From: Streptomyces roseifaciens
Lineage (GTDB): Bacteria; Actinomycetota; Actinomycetes; Streptomycetales; Streptomycetaceae
Reading direction: 5' to 3'
DNA: 64,000 nt
Assembly (NCBI RefSeq): GCF_001445655.1
Contig: NZ_LNBE01000003.1
Span: 2,338,530-2,402,529 of the forward strand
The notes beneath the pieces were generated by a model. It made no database searches, had not been told where the DNA came from, and saw nothing but the letters and a program-made list of their open reading frames with translations. This document shows, piece by piece, positions 17,303 through 25,918 of this stretch (the first letter of the stretch is position 1; each line of letters begins with the position of its first letter). The position numbers were made by a program, and so were the translations under genes.

Positions 17303-18631
17303 GTGCTGATCGACGGAACCGGTTCTGTCCGGCCGGAGTCGGGCCTGCTGGCCGAGGCGCGGAAGCTGCTGCCCGATGTCGTGGCGTTGCGGCGCCGGAT
17401 CCACCGCATCCCGGAAGTGGGCGCGTACCTGCCCCGTACCCAGCAGGCGATCCTGGAGGCCCTCGACGGCCTGGGCCTTACGGTGACGCTCGGCAGGAAG
17501 CTGAGCTCGGTGGTGGCGGTGCTCGACAGCGGACGGCCCGGGCGGACTCTGCTCCTGCGCGCGGACATGGACGCCCTGCTGCAGCAGGAGAACACCGGCC
17601 TCGCCTTCGCCTCCCAGGTACCCGGCGTCATGCACGCGTGCGGGCACGACGCGCATACCGCCATGCTCGTGGGCGCCGCGCGGCTGCTCAGCGCTCGCAG
17701 GGACCGGCTGGCGGGGCGGGTGGTCTTCATGTTCCAGCCCGCCGAGGAGACCGGCGGCGGTGCCCTGCCCATGATCGAGGAGGGGCTGCTCACCCTGGCC
17801 GACGGCACGGCGGTGGATGCGGCGTTCGCCCTGCACATCAACGCCCGCAACGAGACGTGCACCGTCCACGTCCGGCCGGGCACGCAGTACGCTGCCGCCG
17901 ACCTCGTGCGGATCACCGTCAGGGGCCGGAGCGGGCACGCGGCCGGCCCGCACCGGGTGCTCGATCCGGTCCCGGTCGCCTGTGAGATCGTCCAGGCCCT
18001 CCAGACCATGATCACCCGGACTGTCGACATCTTCGAGCCCGCGGTCCTCACGATCACCACGATCCGGGCGGGAAGCGCGTTCAACATCATCCCGGAGACC
18101 GCGGAGCTGGCCGGCACGTACCGCACGCTCTCCGAGGCGAGCCGCCGCACGGTGCGCGAGGGCATCACGCGCGTGGCCGAAGGGGTGGCTGCCGCCCATG
18201 GCATGACCGTCGCTGTGGAACTCCCCGAGGGATACCCCACGGTGCAGAACGACCGCGCTTTCACCGCTCTGGTGCGCCGTGCTGCGGCCGCCGCCCTCGG
18301 CCCCTCCCGCGTGCACGAGCTCCCCCACTCCACGATGGGCGGCGAGGACTTCTCGTACGTCCTGCAGCGCGTCCCCGGCGCGATGGTGTTTCTGGGCGCC
18401 TGCCCGCCCGGCGGTGTGCCGGGGAAGGTTCCGGACAACCACTCCGACCGCGTGCTCTACGACGAGGAGGCGCTGGCCGCCGGAGTCGCTCTGCACTGCG
18501 CGGTCGCCGAGGACTTCCTGCGCGGTGGCGGAAACGAGGGCAGCAAGGGAGAGAAGGGAAGCAAGGGAAGCAAGGGGAAGGGCGAGCTCGGCACCGTCAT
18601 TGGTGCTGCATGCGCGGACGACAGGGACTGA
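17303..18631 (+). CDS. M20-family metallopeptidase (amidohydrolase/hippurate hydrolase type)
   Basis: A 442-aa enzyme with the M20D metal-site order: D in LLLRADMDALLQQE, ACGHDAHTAML (about residues 112-122), FQPAEETGGGA (about 146), HINARNE, the dimer-domain GRSGHAAGP, and MGGEDFSYV (about 346). M20D enzymes cleave N-acyl or indole-acyl amino acids using a two-metal centre and a conserved cysteine, here the C of ACGHD. Start GTG 17303 has GGAGG 5 nt upstream. The last 25 residues are a Lys/Gly/Ser low-complexity tail (GSKGEKGSKGSKGKG), unusual for the family and encoded by short purine repeats. Confidence 0.92.
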   Translation: MLIDGTGSVRPESGLLAEARKLLPDVVALRRRIHRIPEVGAYLPRTQQAILEALDGLGLTVTLGRKLSSVVAVLDSGRPGRTLLLRADMDALLQQENTGLAFASQVPGVMHACGHDAHTAMLVGAARLLSARRDRLAGRVVFMFQPAEETGGGALPMIEEGLLTLADGTAVDAAFALHINARNETCTVHVRPGTQYAAADLVRITVRGRSGHAAGPHRVLDPVPVACEIVQALQTMITRTVDIFEPAVLTITTIRAGSAFNIIPETAELAGTYRTLSEASRRTVREGITRVAEGVAAAHGMTVAVELPEGYPTVQNDRAFTALVRRAAAAALGPSRVHELPHSTMGGEDFSYVLQRVPGAMVFLGACPPGGVPGKVPDNHSDRVLYDEEALAAGVALHCAVAEDFLRGGGNEGSKGEKGSKGSKGKGELGTVIGAACADDRD

Positions 18632-18934
18632 GGACCGGCGGCGGGGTCCGCCCACGGTCGGGCGAGTGACCGACTGTCCACGGGGGGCTGCCCGCGCCGG
18701 CGCCTGTCCGGCTCGCGGCGAGTGCGACCGTGGTGTGCGGAAGCCTCGGCAGATGCAGCGCGCCGTTGCGGGCGGCCGCAGCGCCCGCAACGAAAGGTGC
18801 CGAGCATCGGCTATCGCTATCGGTCGGCCTTCCTCGGTCAGGAGGGAGGCCTTTGCTGCTCCCGAGGCCCGCGTCTACCCCAGCGGCACTCTCTCCGGGC
18901 GAAACCCTGCACCGGGGCACGCGTTGTGACAGGC

Positions 18935-19540
18935 ATGACCACATCGAGCAACAGGCACGGCGCGCGACGCGTCGGTGTCACCGCGCCCGCTCTGGCCGCT
19001 GCCCTGTCCGCCGTCCTGTTCATCGCCGTGCCGCTTGTACATGCGGCTCCGTCCGGGCCCCTGCCGCCCGGACCGACGGCCGCGCACAGGGGCGTGTCCG
19101 GGGCCGCGCGACAGGTGTACTACCCGAACGTGGACCGGATCGTGTGCGAGGTGAACAAGGAGCGGACCAAGCGGCGGCTGGCCTCTCTGCTGATCTCGAA
19201 CCCCGTCTCCGACGCGGCGCGCCGTCACGCCCGCGACATGGCCCGGATGGGCCGGCTAACCCAGGTCGGGAGTGACGGACGGGACCTGCGTGCCCGGCTG
19301 AGCGACGCGAACGTGTACTCACCCCACATCCTCGAGTACCTGTTCCAGGGCTACGACCACGACGGCTACTTCGCGGACATGGCCACGGACCCGGACCCGA
19401 ACAACGAGTTCTACAAGGCGCTGATGAGCCCGGACACGGTGGCGATCGGCATGGGCTACGAGAACCGGTACTGGGACGTGGTCCTCGTCGGCAAGCACCG
19501 GAGGCTGGTCACCCGCCCGCCGTCGTGCGGGAGCGCCTGA
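18935..19540 (+). CDS. Secreted CAP-domain (SCP/PR1-like) protein
   Basis: A 201-aa protein with a signal peptide (VTAPALAAALSAVLFIAVPL, cut near HAAPS) followed by a CAP-like domain: VDRIVCEVNKERTKRRLASL, NPVSDAARRHARDMARMG, and VAIGMGYENRYWDVVLVG (the strand that ends CAP domains). The usual first active-site histidine appears in ARRHARDMA. CAP proteins are extracellular and of varied function. GTG 18926 is an alternative start. It is convergent with the lectin gene, with a shared hairpin between. Confidence 0.75.
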   Translation: MTTSSNRHGARRVGVTAPALAAALSAVLFIAVPLVHAAPSGPLPPGPTAAHRGVSGAARQVYYPNVDRIVCEVNKERTKRRLASLLISNPVSDAARRHARDMARMGRLTQVGSDGRDLRARLSDANVYSPHILEYLFQGYDHDGYFADMATDPDPNNEFYKALMSPDTVAIGMGYENRYWDVVLVGKHRRLVTRPPSCGSA

Positions 19541-19615
19541 CCACGGTGTCCGGATGGCAGCCGCCGGCGCGGGCGGCGGCCGGTCCCGTCACCGCCTTCC
19601 TGAGGGTGCGAGGGC

Positions 19616-19656
19616 GCGGCCCACTGGCTGAATCCTGAATTCTGCCGGTGGGCCGC
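19616..19656. terminator. Bidirectional hairpin between convergent genes
   Basis: Arms 19616-19628 and 19644-19656 pair over 13 positions with one mismatch and a 15-nt loop, midway between the CAP and lectin stops. Confidence 0.7.
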
Positions 19657-19705
19657 AGGGCCCGCGCCGGCCCGTCAGCTCGGCGCCAGGCTGTGCTCTC
19701 TCTCC

Positions 19706-20230
19706 TCAAGTCGTGTGCCATAGCTGGTTGTTGCCCTGGTTGCAGTCCCACGTGAGGACGGAGGCCCCGATCCACCAGTTGCCGTTGGCGATGGTCAGGC
19801 ACCTGTTGTAGACGGGATTGCGCAGGCGGGCGCCGTCCCAGACCCACTGCTGGGGGGCGCCGCCATGGCAGTCCCACATGTTCAGGGAGGCGCCGTTGTC
19901 CGCGTTTCCCGCGACCACGTCGAGGCACTTGCCGTTGAGGTCGCTGCGGATCGTCAGCCCGTCCCAGTACCACCGCTCGTTCGAGCCGCCGTGGCAGTCC
20001 CACATGCCCACCAGCGCCCCGATACCGGGATTGCCCGCTCTGACCTCCAGGCATCTGTTGTTCATGTTCGAAGCGATCATGAAGCCGACCTTGACCTTCG
20101 CCTTGACCTTCGCATTGACCTTCGTCTCGGCCTGCGCCGTGGTCGGCGTCGCGGCCGATGTCGCGAAGAGGCTGACCAGCCCCAGTCCTGCTGCTGCCAG
20201 CATCGTTCCCAGCCGTTGTGACGTGATCAC
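19706..20230 (-). CDS. Secreted ricin-type beta-trefoil lectin
   Basis: A 174-aa secreted protein. The signal peptide is TMLAAAGLGLVSLFATSAAT with cleavage near TAQA-ET, followed by a lysine/valine linker (KVNAKVKAKVKV) and one complete beta-trefoil of three repeats. Each repeat carries the NxxCL or GKCLDV start and a QxW-type end: SNERWYW, APQQWVW, NNQLWHTT. It should bind galactose-like or other polysaccharides, and no catalytic domain is attached. Start GTG 20230 has GGAGG 4-5 nt upstream (20236-20240). The KVxAKVxA linker is encoded by a short tandem repeat. Confidence 0.9.
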   Translation of the reverse strand: MITSQRLGTMLAAAGLGLVSLFATSAATPTTAQAETKVNAKVKAKVKVGFMIASNMNNRCLEVRAGNPGIGALVGMWDCHGGSNERWYWDGLTIRSDLNGKCLDVVAGNADNGASLNMWDCHGGAPQQWVWDGARLRNPVYNRCLTIANGNWWIGASVLTWDCNQGNNQLWHTT

Positions 20231-20480
20231 AGGTGCCTCCAGGTGGATGCGCGCGTGTTCGTCGCCGCAGACGCTATGAGCGGAGAGGCACCGCCGGGGA
20301 GACGAGAACGCGCCGCCTCCCGCAGCATCGACGACTGTCCTCTGCGATGGTGGTCGGGCCACGCCCCCCGGCTCCCCGCTGACCGCCCGGGCCTTGATCG
20401 TCCTGATACCCCGTCACCTATGGTGCTGTGAAGGGAATTTCGTTGCGCCGGCAAATCGCCCGGGAGTATCCTCCGCGAGC

Positions 20481-21008
20481 ATGACACTTCCCCGTATCCG
20501 CCCTCCCTTCGCCGCGGACGAGCGGACCCAGTTGCTCGGCTGGCTCGACACGCAGCGCGCGATCGTCCAATGGAAGTGCGAGGGGCTGTCCGAAGCCGAC
20601 GCCCACCGGTCCGTGCTGCCTGCCTCGCCCCTGATGACGATGGCGGGGATCGTCTCGCACCTGCGCTGGGTCGAGCACCTGTGGTTCGAGGTGCTCTTCC
20701 TCGGCCGTCCCGCCGAGGGACCACGGTTCGAGGGTCCCGACGACGACGCCGACATGGACGACGCCGACATGATGGTGGAAGGCATCCCGCTCGCCCAGCT
20801 CTTGAGCGAGTACGAGAAGCAGTGCGCAGTGTCGAACGAGATCGTGGCGGCCCATTCATTCGACGAGATCGGCCGGCACCCGGACTACCGCTCAGCCGGC
20901 GCGAGCCTACGGTGGATGCTGATCCACATGGTCGAGGAGACTGCCCGGCATGCCGGCCACATGGACGCCGTCCGGGAGCTGCTCGACGGCCGTAAGGGCT
21001 ACTACTGA
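20481..21008 (+). CDS. DinB-family protein (DUF664)
   Basis: A 175-aa four-helix DinB/YfiT-type protein. Metal-site histidines occur as expected: MTMAGIVSHLRWVEHLWF (first), and HMVEETARHAGHMDAVRELL (the C-terminal HxxxH pair). This subgroup includes thiol-S-transferases that use mycothiol in actinobacteria, so conjugation of small electrophiles is a reasonable guess. Start ATG 20481 gives the family-typical N-terminus (LGWLDTQRAIVQWKCEGLS). It stands alone. Confidence 0.9.
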   Translation: MTLPRIRPPFAADERTQLLGWLDTQRAIVQWKCEGLSEADAHRSVLPASPLMTMAGIVSHLRWVEHLWFEVLFLGRPAEGPRFEGPDDDADMDDADMMVEGIPLAQLLSEYEKQCAVSNEIVAAHSFDEIGRHPDYRSAGASLRWMLIHMVEETARHAGHMDAVRELLDGRKGYY

Positions 21009-21046
21009 TGGTGCAGCGCTGCAGCTGGGGGCTCGGGTCGGCCTGA

Positions 21047-21640
21047 TCAGGGGGCCCGGCGGGTGCCCAGGGGGCAGGCCGCCACGGTCTCGTACCGGGG
21101 ACGTTCGCCGACGGCCCCGGGGTCGGTTCCGGTCCCGGGCAGGTTGCTGCGCATCAGTTCCAGGCGTTCGACGCGCCACCGGCGGCCCCGGAACTCGGCC
21201 AGTTCCTCCGCGTACGGCCTGAGGTTCACATGCCCGGTGACGCGGGCGAGGGTGAGGTGGGGGCGGAAGGGCCTGGCGTCGTCCATGTGTACCCCGGCCT
21301 GCCGGGCCGCGGTGGTGGCGGAGCGGGCCAGACCGGCCAGGGTCTCCAGCGACCCGGTCGCCCCGACCCATAGGATCCGGTCGCCGAACCGGCCGCCGCC
21401 CGCGAACCTCAGCTCGTGCGCCGGGTGCCGGTGAGCGGCACTGGCGAGGCACTCGCTCAGCTCGGGAAGCAGGGCCTCGTCGACCTCACCGAGGAAGGCG
21501 AGGGTGAAGTGCCACGTGGCGGGGTGGGTCCAGCGCAGCCGGCCGTGCCGCTCGGGGAGGGCGGCGCGCAGCTGTGCCACTTCGGCTGCCAGCTCGTCGA
21601 CGGCAGCCTGAGGAGGGATCACTGCGGCGAACAAACGCAT
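21047..21640 (-). CDS. thpR: RNA 2',3'-cyclic phosphodiesterase
   Basis: A 197-aa 2H phosphoesterase of the LigT/ThpR family. Both catalytic HxTx motifs are present: HFTLAFLG (about residues 44-51) and HLTLARV (about 127-133). The N-terminus MRLFAAVIPP is the standard ThpR start. These enzymes hydrolyse 2',3'-cyclic phosphates on RNA; the physiological role is not settled. It stands alone between the convergent DinB gene and the cysteine-rich operon. Confidence 0.95.
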   Translation of the reverse strand: MRLFAAVIPPQAAVDELAAEVAQLRAALPERHGRLRWTHPATWHFTLAFLGEVDEALLPELSECLASAAHRHPAHELRFAGGGRFGDRILWVGATGSLETLAGLARSATTAARQAGVHMDDARPFRPHLTLARVTGHVNLRPYAEELAEFRGRRWRVERLELMRSNLPGTGTDPGAVGERPRYETVAACPLGTRRAP

Positions 21641-21723
21641 GAGGTCAGTGTGACGCGGCCCGGACGTATTCCTTGTGCCCGCAACGGCGCCGGTCCGTCA
21701 GACGACGGTCACCGAGGCCCCCG

Positions 21724-21944
21724 CTACGGCGGGGAGAGTGCAAGAGGGCTCTCGGCGACAGCCACGGGGATGCCGTTGGCGTCCCTGCGGCGTATGGCGG
21801 ACGCCTGGTAGACGTGTCCTGGCGTGCGATCCGGGCGCCGTGGACGATGCCGACGAACATGGACCGCAATGCCGGGACGGGGGCGGCGGCGCAGTCGGGC
21901 AGCATCTCGGGAAGGTTCTCGGGGCCTGCCAGGCTGTCGCTCAC
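21724..21944 (-). pseudogene. Third gene of the Cys-rich operon, frameshifted small protein
   Basis: GTG 21944 overlaps the stop of the cysteine-rich gene (GTGA), so it is translationally coupled. The first 43 or so residues read MSDSLAGPENLPEMLP and FVGIVHGARIARQ. One frame over, with better third-position GC bias, it continues HVYQASAIRRRDANGIPVAV and ends AESPLALSPP at 21724. So about 72 aa are expected with one indel near 21820. Family unknown. It may be a true frameshift or a sequencing error. Confidence 0.5.
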
Positions 21945-22423
21945 GGCTTGATTCCGGTGGGCCGGTAGACGACGAGCGGGCAGACCCCGCAGGCGCGCGG
22001 TCCGTCCTGGGCGAACCATCGGCATGCGGCGCGGATTCCGCATCTCGGCAGGGTCTCGCTGTCGCTGTCGCTGTCGCTGTCGCCCGGTCCCGGTGCGGCT
22101 TCGGGCCGGGCGTCGGCCAGGCGGCCGATCAGGGAACAGTGCCGGCCGCTCCAGTGCTCGCAGTCACCCTGCGCGCAGGTGTCCGCGAACCGGAAGCGGG
22201 ACTCCGGGTCGCCGTGCCCCGCGCACGCCTCGATGAACTGCTCGTCGACGCGCATCGCGGGGCGCAGATAGCCGAGGCGCCCGTCCTCTCCGAGGACCGC
22301 GATGAGTACGGCTCCCTCGTGGCAGGTGGAGCTGGGGCACAGAGTGCCGCGTTCCGCGGTTCCCCGGGTTGGTGCCGGTGCCGGTGCCGGTGCCGGTTCG
22401 GTGTCGGGGTCCGCGGGCGGCAT
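21941..22423 (-). CDS. Cysteine-rich protein ('nitrogen fixation protein'-like)
   Basis: A 160-aa protein with about ten cysteines spaced in pairs: TLCPSSTCHEG, DTCAQGDCEHW, RHCSLIG, then RCGIRAACRWF and ACGVCPLVVY. This arrangement suggests binding of metal or an Fe-S cluster. Similar actinobacterial and cyanobacterial proteins are often labelled 'nitrogen fixation protein', with no proven function. The N-terminus has a Pro-Ala repeat (PAPAPAPAP) and the middle a Ser-Asp repeat (DSDSDSDSE), both encoded by hexanucleotide repeats. The ATG directly abuts the TAG of the upstream small gene, and the stop overlaps the next GTG. Confidence 0.75.
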   Translation of the reverse strand: MPPADPDTEPAPAPAPAPTRGTAERGTLCPSSTCHEGAVLIAVLGEDGRLGYLRPAMRVDEQFIEACAGHGDPESRFRFADTCAQGDCEHWSGRHCSLIGRLADARPEAAPGPGDSDSDSDSETLPRCGIRAACRWFAQDGPRACGVCPLVVYRPTGIKP

Positions 22424-22648
22424 CTAGGCCTCGACCAGCCGCACGCGGATGCCCTGGGTGTGGCCCCCTCCGATGCGGCCGATCGTCAGGTCGTCGGCCA
22501 GCAGGTCGAGGGTTTGGGCCTGGACGTCGACGGTGGCCAGTTCGGTGAGGACGGCCTTGCGGATGGCTGCCTCGATCCGCTGCACCGCCTCATCGGGCAG
22601 GCTGATGCCCTCGAAATCGACCCGGAACTGCTGCCCCTTGTTCGGCAT
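22424..22648 (-). CDS. Small acidic protein, first gene of the Cys-rich operon
   Basis: A 74-aa protein: FRVDFEGISLPDEAVQRIEA, then an amphipathic helix with AIRKAVLTELATVD, then a beta-like C-terminus rich in Gly (GRIGGGHTQGIRVRLV). No signal peptide and no cysteine. ATG 22648 is preceded by GAAGGG. Its TAG is followed immediately by the ATG of the cysteine-rich gene. The size and position as first gene resemble a peptide precursor or a small partner subunit. I do not recognise a characterised family. Confidence 0.7.
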   Translation of the reverse strand: MPNKGQQFRVDFEGISLPDEAVQRIEAAIRKAVLTELATVDVQAQTLDLLADDLTIGRIGGGHTQGIRVRLVEA

Positions 22649-22961
22649 GAGGACGCACCCTTCTCTCCTCGTCCCCGGCCCTGGGGCCGGAGACAGAGGA
22701 CGGACGACTTGGACACGCGGGGGCCGCTCGGGCAGCCGCGGTCCTCTCAGCCAAACACCGGGGCGGGTCCTGCGCGACCGCATACCTTCAGCCGGGTGAC
22801 GGACCAGCGATGCCCGGCGGCGGGGCGTGATGCGGCGGCTGTCCTGCTGCGGATCGCACGACCGGGGCGGGCCGCCGGGGCCGGATGGCAGGCGGTTGTG
22901 ACCGGGCGCCGGAGACCAAGACGAATTCGTTCACGCGTTCGATATCTGGCAGGATGTAGGC

Positions 22962-23534
22962 ATGGCGATGGAACGTGAGGTCCCTTCGGGGTTCGGCGCC
23001 CGTGATCCTGGGCTGTGGGGTCCCGGGGTCCCCGGTGATCTACTGAGGGCGAAGGCGCTGGTGTATGACCCAAGTGGGTTCACGTGCTCACAGCCGGTAC
23101 CCGAGGCGGAGAGCGCCGAGTACGGGGCCTGCGGGTTCACGGTGGACGGCCTCTCGGTGAGGTTCCGTGTGGCCAAGACGACCCCGACGAAGGTCGGTCA
23201 GTTCGTCACGGTCTGGAAGAGGTCCGTGGGCGGACCCATCCAGCCCTTTGATGCTGAAGATCCCGTTGATCTCTTCGTCATCAGCACCCGTGAGGGTGAT
23301 CGGTTCGGGCAGTTCGTGTTCTCGCGGGACGTGCTCTGCGAACGAGGAGTCTTGTCAACGAACGGTTCCGGCGGGAAACGGGCCTTCCGCGTCTATCCGC
23401 CGTGGGTGACAACCACCAACCGGCAGGCCCGCAGCACGCAGACTTGGCAGATGGAACACTTCCTCCAGCTGCCTGAAGGCGAGCCCGTCGACATTCCTCG
23501 CGCCCGCGCGCTCTACCACCCCCGACTGGCCTGA
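22962..23534 (+). CDS. MepB-family protein
   Basis: A 190-aa protein matching the MepB family throughout: AKALVYDPSGFTCSQPVPEA (residues about 30-49), YGACGFTVDG, VRFRVAKTTPTKVGQFVTVW, IQPFDAEDPVDLFVIS and KRAFRVYPPWVTTTN. MepB is named from the third gene of the staphylococcal mepRAB multidrug locus; its biochemical role is unknown. It is a stand-alone gene here. The first 20 residues precede the conserved part. Confidence 0.9.
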   Translation: MAMEREVPSGFGARDPGLWGPGVPGDLLRAKALVYDPSGFTCSQPVPEAESAEYGACGFTVDGLSVRFRVAKTTPTKVGQFVTVWKRSVGGPIQPFDAEDPVDLFVISTREGDRFGQFVFSRDVLCERGVLSTNGSGGKRAFRVYPPWVTTTNRQARSTQTWQMEHFLQLPEGEPVDIPRARALYHPRLA

Positions 23535-23540
23535 GCGGTC

Positions 23541-23568
23541 GGGCCGCCGCCACTCGGCGGTGCGGCCC
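23541..23568 (+). terminator. Imperfect GC hairpin after mepB-like gene
   Basis: GGGCCGCCGCC and GGCGGTGCGGCCC pair with a small bulge around an ACTC loop, a few bases after the stop codon. Confidence 0.55.
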
Positions 23569-23678
23569 ACTGGAGGAGGGCGGCTCGGAGCGCGGCGGTC
23601 AGCGGGTGCCGATCAGGCCCTGTGTGATGTTGCGATCAGTCGGCGGCCTTCGGGATCAGGAGGTCGTCGGCCGACCCG

Positions 23679-24785
23679 TCATTTGGTCCAGATGTCCAGC
23701 AGTTGGTTTGCTGCACGGAAATTGTCGGGTGAATCCACATTGCACACCACGGTGACTGCAGTGTTCCGGTCCGGGCTCACCTTGAAGGTGCTGTGGAATT
23801 GCTCCCAGTCGCCGCGGTGCACCAGGCTCTCGTCGGGGAGAAGGAGGATTCCGGCCCCGTACCACCCTTCTTCGATGCCGCGCTGACGCAGGGTGTCGCC
23901 CACGCTCACTGCCCCTTCCGTGACTCCGGTGAGCAGTTCCGGACCACCGATGCGGCCGGTGCGGTAGTTGTCGGCCCAGCGGACGAATTCCCCAGGGGTG
24001 GTTTGAATGGACCCGTCTCCGTACTGTTCCCAGGGGGACGAATTCGGAGTGAAGGAGCCGTCCTTCTCGTCGTACGACTTCGCCTTGCCGGGAACGTCCA
24101 CTGCCGGGGACAAAGTCATGCGCAGGTGCAGCGGGGTGAAGAATTCCTGCTGGAGGAACGTCGGGAACGGCTTGCCGGTGACCCTTTCTACAACATGGGC
24201 CAGGAGGACATAGTTGGAGTTGGAGTAGGAGAAACGCATACCTGGCGGATCCTCCGGCTGTGAGGCGAGGATGGCCGCGATCGCTTCCTGCTGACCGGCC
24301 GGATCCGTCAGCTGGATGCCCTTGGCCTCCAGCAGATCCTGGTAGTCGGGAATGCCGCTGGTGTGATGCATCAGGTCACCCAGCGTGACACCCCGGGTCC
24401 AGGTGGGCGGGTTGTCGAGGAAGTCGGACAGGGGGTCGTTCAGTGCGAGCTGATGCCGCCCGGCCAGCAGAAGAACGGCATCTGCGGTGAATTGCTTGGA
24501 ATTGGATGCCATGTCGAAGACCGTCTTCGAGGTAATGGCACGCCCGGTCGCCAGGTCGGCCTTCCCTCTCCCCGCCTCCCAGACGACATCACCGCGTTTG
24601 CCGACCGCGGCCGCGCAGCCCGGGCCACCGGCGGAAGGCACCAGCTCCTGGAGAACCTCTGCACTGCGCTTCTCGCGGTCGTCACCGGCCGCGTATGCCT
24701 GCGGGTCTGCGACACCGGAAAGCGCGACCACAACCATGGCGCCCCCGGCCGTGCACAACGACGCCATCCGATTCACGTAGACCAC
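23679..24785 (-). CDS. Secreted serine hydrolase (beta-lactamase/DD-peptidase fold)
   Basis: A 368-aa protein with an N-terminal signal segment (MASLCTAGGAMVVVALSGVA) and a class C beta-lactamase-like domain: S-x-x-K in ASNSKQFTA, the Y-x-N motif in FSYSNSNYVLLAHVVERVTG, and H-x-G in LVHRGDWEQFH. GTG 24785 is preceded by GGAGGG at good spacing. Members range from DD-peptidases to esterases, so the substrate cannot be told. It is distinct from the similar gene at 44.4-45.7 kb. Confidence 0.88.
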   Translation of the reverse strand: MVYVNRMASLCTAGGAMVVVALSGVADPQAYAAGDDREKRSAEVLQELVPSAGGPGCAAAVGKRGDVVWEAGRGKADLATGRAITSKTVFDMASNSKQFTADAVLLLAGRHQLALNDPLSDFLDNPPTWTRGVTLGDLMHHTSGIPDYQDLLEAKGIQLTDPAGQQEAIAAILASQPEDPPGMRFSYSNSNYVLLAHVVERVTGKPFPTFLQQEFFTPLHLRMTLSPAVDVPGKAKSYDEKDGSFTPNSSPWEQYGDGSIQTTPGEFVRWADNYRTGRIGGPELLTGVTEGAVSVGDTLRQRGIEEGWYGAGILLLPDESLVHRGDWEQFHSTFKVSPDRNTAVTVVCNVDSPDNFRAANQLLDIWTK

Positions 24786-24971
24786 CTTCTTCCCTCCTAT
24801 CGAGAGTCCTCCGGCGGCCATGCCCTGGCCAATCGATCAAGAGCCGGAGGATTTCTGCGTGCAGGCGGTCGCGGTGGCCGAGCGACGGGTGACATCGCGG
24901 ACCAAGCTCGCTCGGCGCAGAGCCCTGGCCATAACCCCTCCAGTTGCCGGGAGCCCGGTAGGGCTTGGGTC

Positions 24972-25185
24972 GTGACGCGCAGGCAACTCTCGGATGATCA
25001 GCGGAAGTTCATCGAGCCCAACCTGCCGATCGGCAGGTTCGGCCCGTATCCCGAGCGGTTGCGGGAGCAGTTCGAGGGGGTGATCCGGCGGTTCCGGTCC
25101 AGTCCCAGCGGCGGGAGATGCCTGCCGAGTTCGGCCCGTGGGCCACCGTCCGTGGGCGTTTCCGGGTCCGGCGGGATGCCGGCGT
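24972..25185 (+). pseudogene. IS5-family transposase, 5' fragment
   Basis: The frame from GTG 24972 reads TRRQLSDDQRKFIEPNLPIG and YPERLREQFEGVIRRFRS, the N-terminal domain of IS5/DUF4096 transposases. It then shifts frame into REMPAEFGPWATV and FRVRRDAGV, and stops being transposase at about 25185, where a lipoprotein remnant begins on the other strand. The catalytic DDE core is absent. Confidence 0.85.
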
Positions 25186-25189
25186 TCTT

Positions 25190-25410
25190 CTCCGCCTGCG
25201 CCTGGTCCTGCGCGGACTGGAGGCCTTTGCCCTTCATGTCGGGCAGGTTTGCGGTCTTGGCGCCGGCGTCGACGGCCTTGGCGGTGTCCTGGACAGCCGG
25301 GGGCTTGCTGTCCTGGTCGGTGCTACTGCTGTTGTGTTCGAGTCGCATCCAGTGATGGCTAACAGGCCGGCTGCGGCGAGAGCCGTGATGGTGGTGGTGC
25401 GCTTGCGCAT
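25190..25410 (-). pseudogene. Lipoprotein gene, frameshifted and 3'-truncated by IS5 debris
   Basis: ATG 25410 begins MRKRTTTITALAAAGLLAIT with lipobox TGC, a classic lipoprotein signal. A frameshift after the lipobox leads to SSSTDQDSKPPAVQDTAKAV and LPDMKGKGLQSAQDQAQA, which resembles the PASTA-like domain of small Streptomyces lipoproteins. The gene stops at the junction with the IS5 transposase fragment (about 25190). Confidence 0.75.
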
Positions 25411-25918
25411 GATCCCCCCGACTCATCAAGGCGGCGCAGCTGCTGCAGGACTCTGCAAAGCGTGTTGCGCAACTCGGTGAGCGGGCATCTGCCCCGTATG
25501 GCGTGGGTGGAGAAGTGCACCGGGTTTCGGCTCGGGCAGTTTCGGCCGGTAGTTGCGAGCGGTGGGGGAGCGGGAGTGGCGACGGGCGGGCCGCGGGTTG
25601 ATCGCCCGATGGCCACTGCCTCTTGTCGTGCGGGTGTGCTGGGCGCCGCGGCGTGGAAGAGGGCGTCGTCCCCTCAAGCAGTGGCCGCCCCCTCATCCGA
25701 AGACCCGGGCCGGCATGGAGTCGGCATTCCGGCACGACTTCAGTAGCGTGCGTGTACGCACCAGCGATGAGGTTCCTCGATGGCGAGGTCCCTGGCTGCG
25801 CGCCGGTTCAGCTCTGCCAGGAGCCCTCTCATGCAGTTGCTGCCACGCTCCGGCCTAGGACTTGTCCGGCCGATCATGCCGTAGAGGCGGCGTTTTCGCC
25901 CTGATCTGCCGGCCAGTC
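25411..25918. other. 508-bp region without a supportable gene
   Basis: Frames on both strands are proline/arginine-rich and match nothing I recognise. It lies between the broken lipoprotein gene and the TetR gene, and may contain more insertion debris. Confidence 0.45.
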
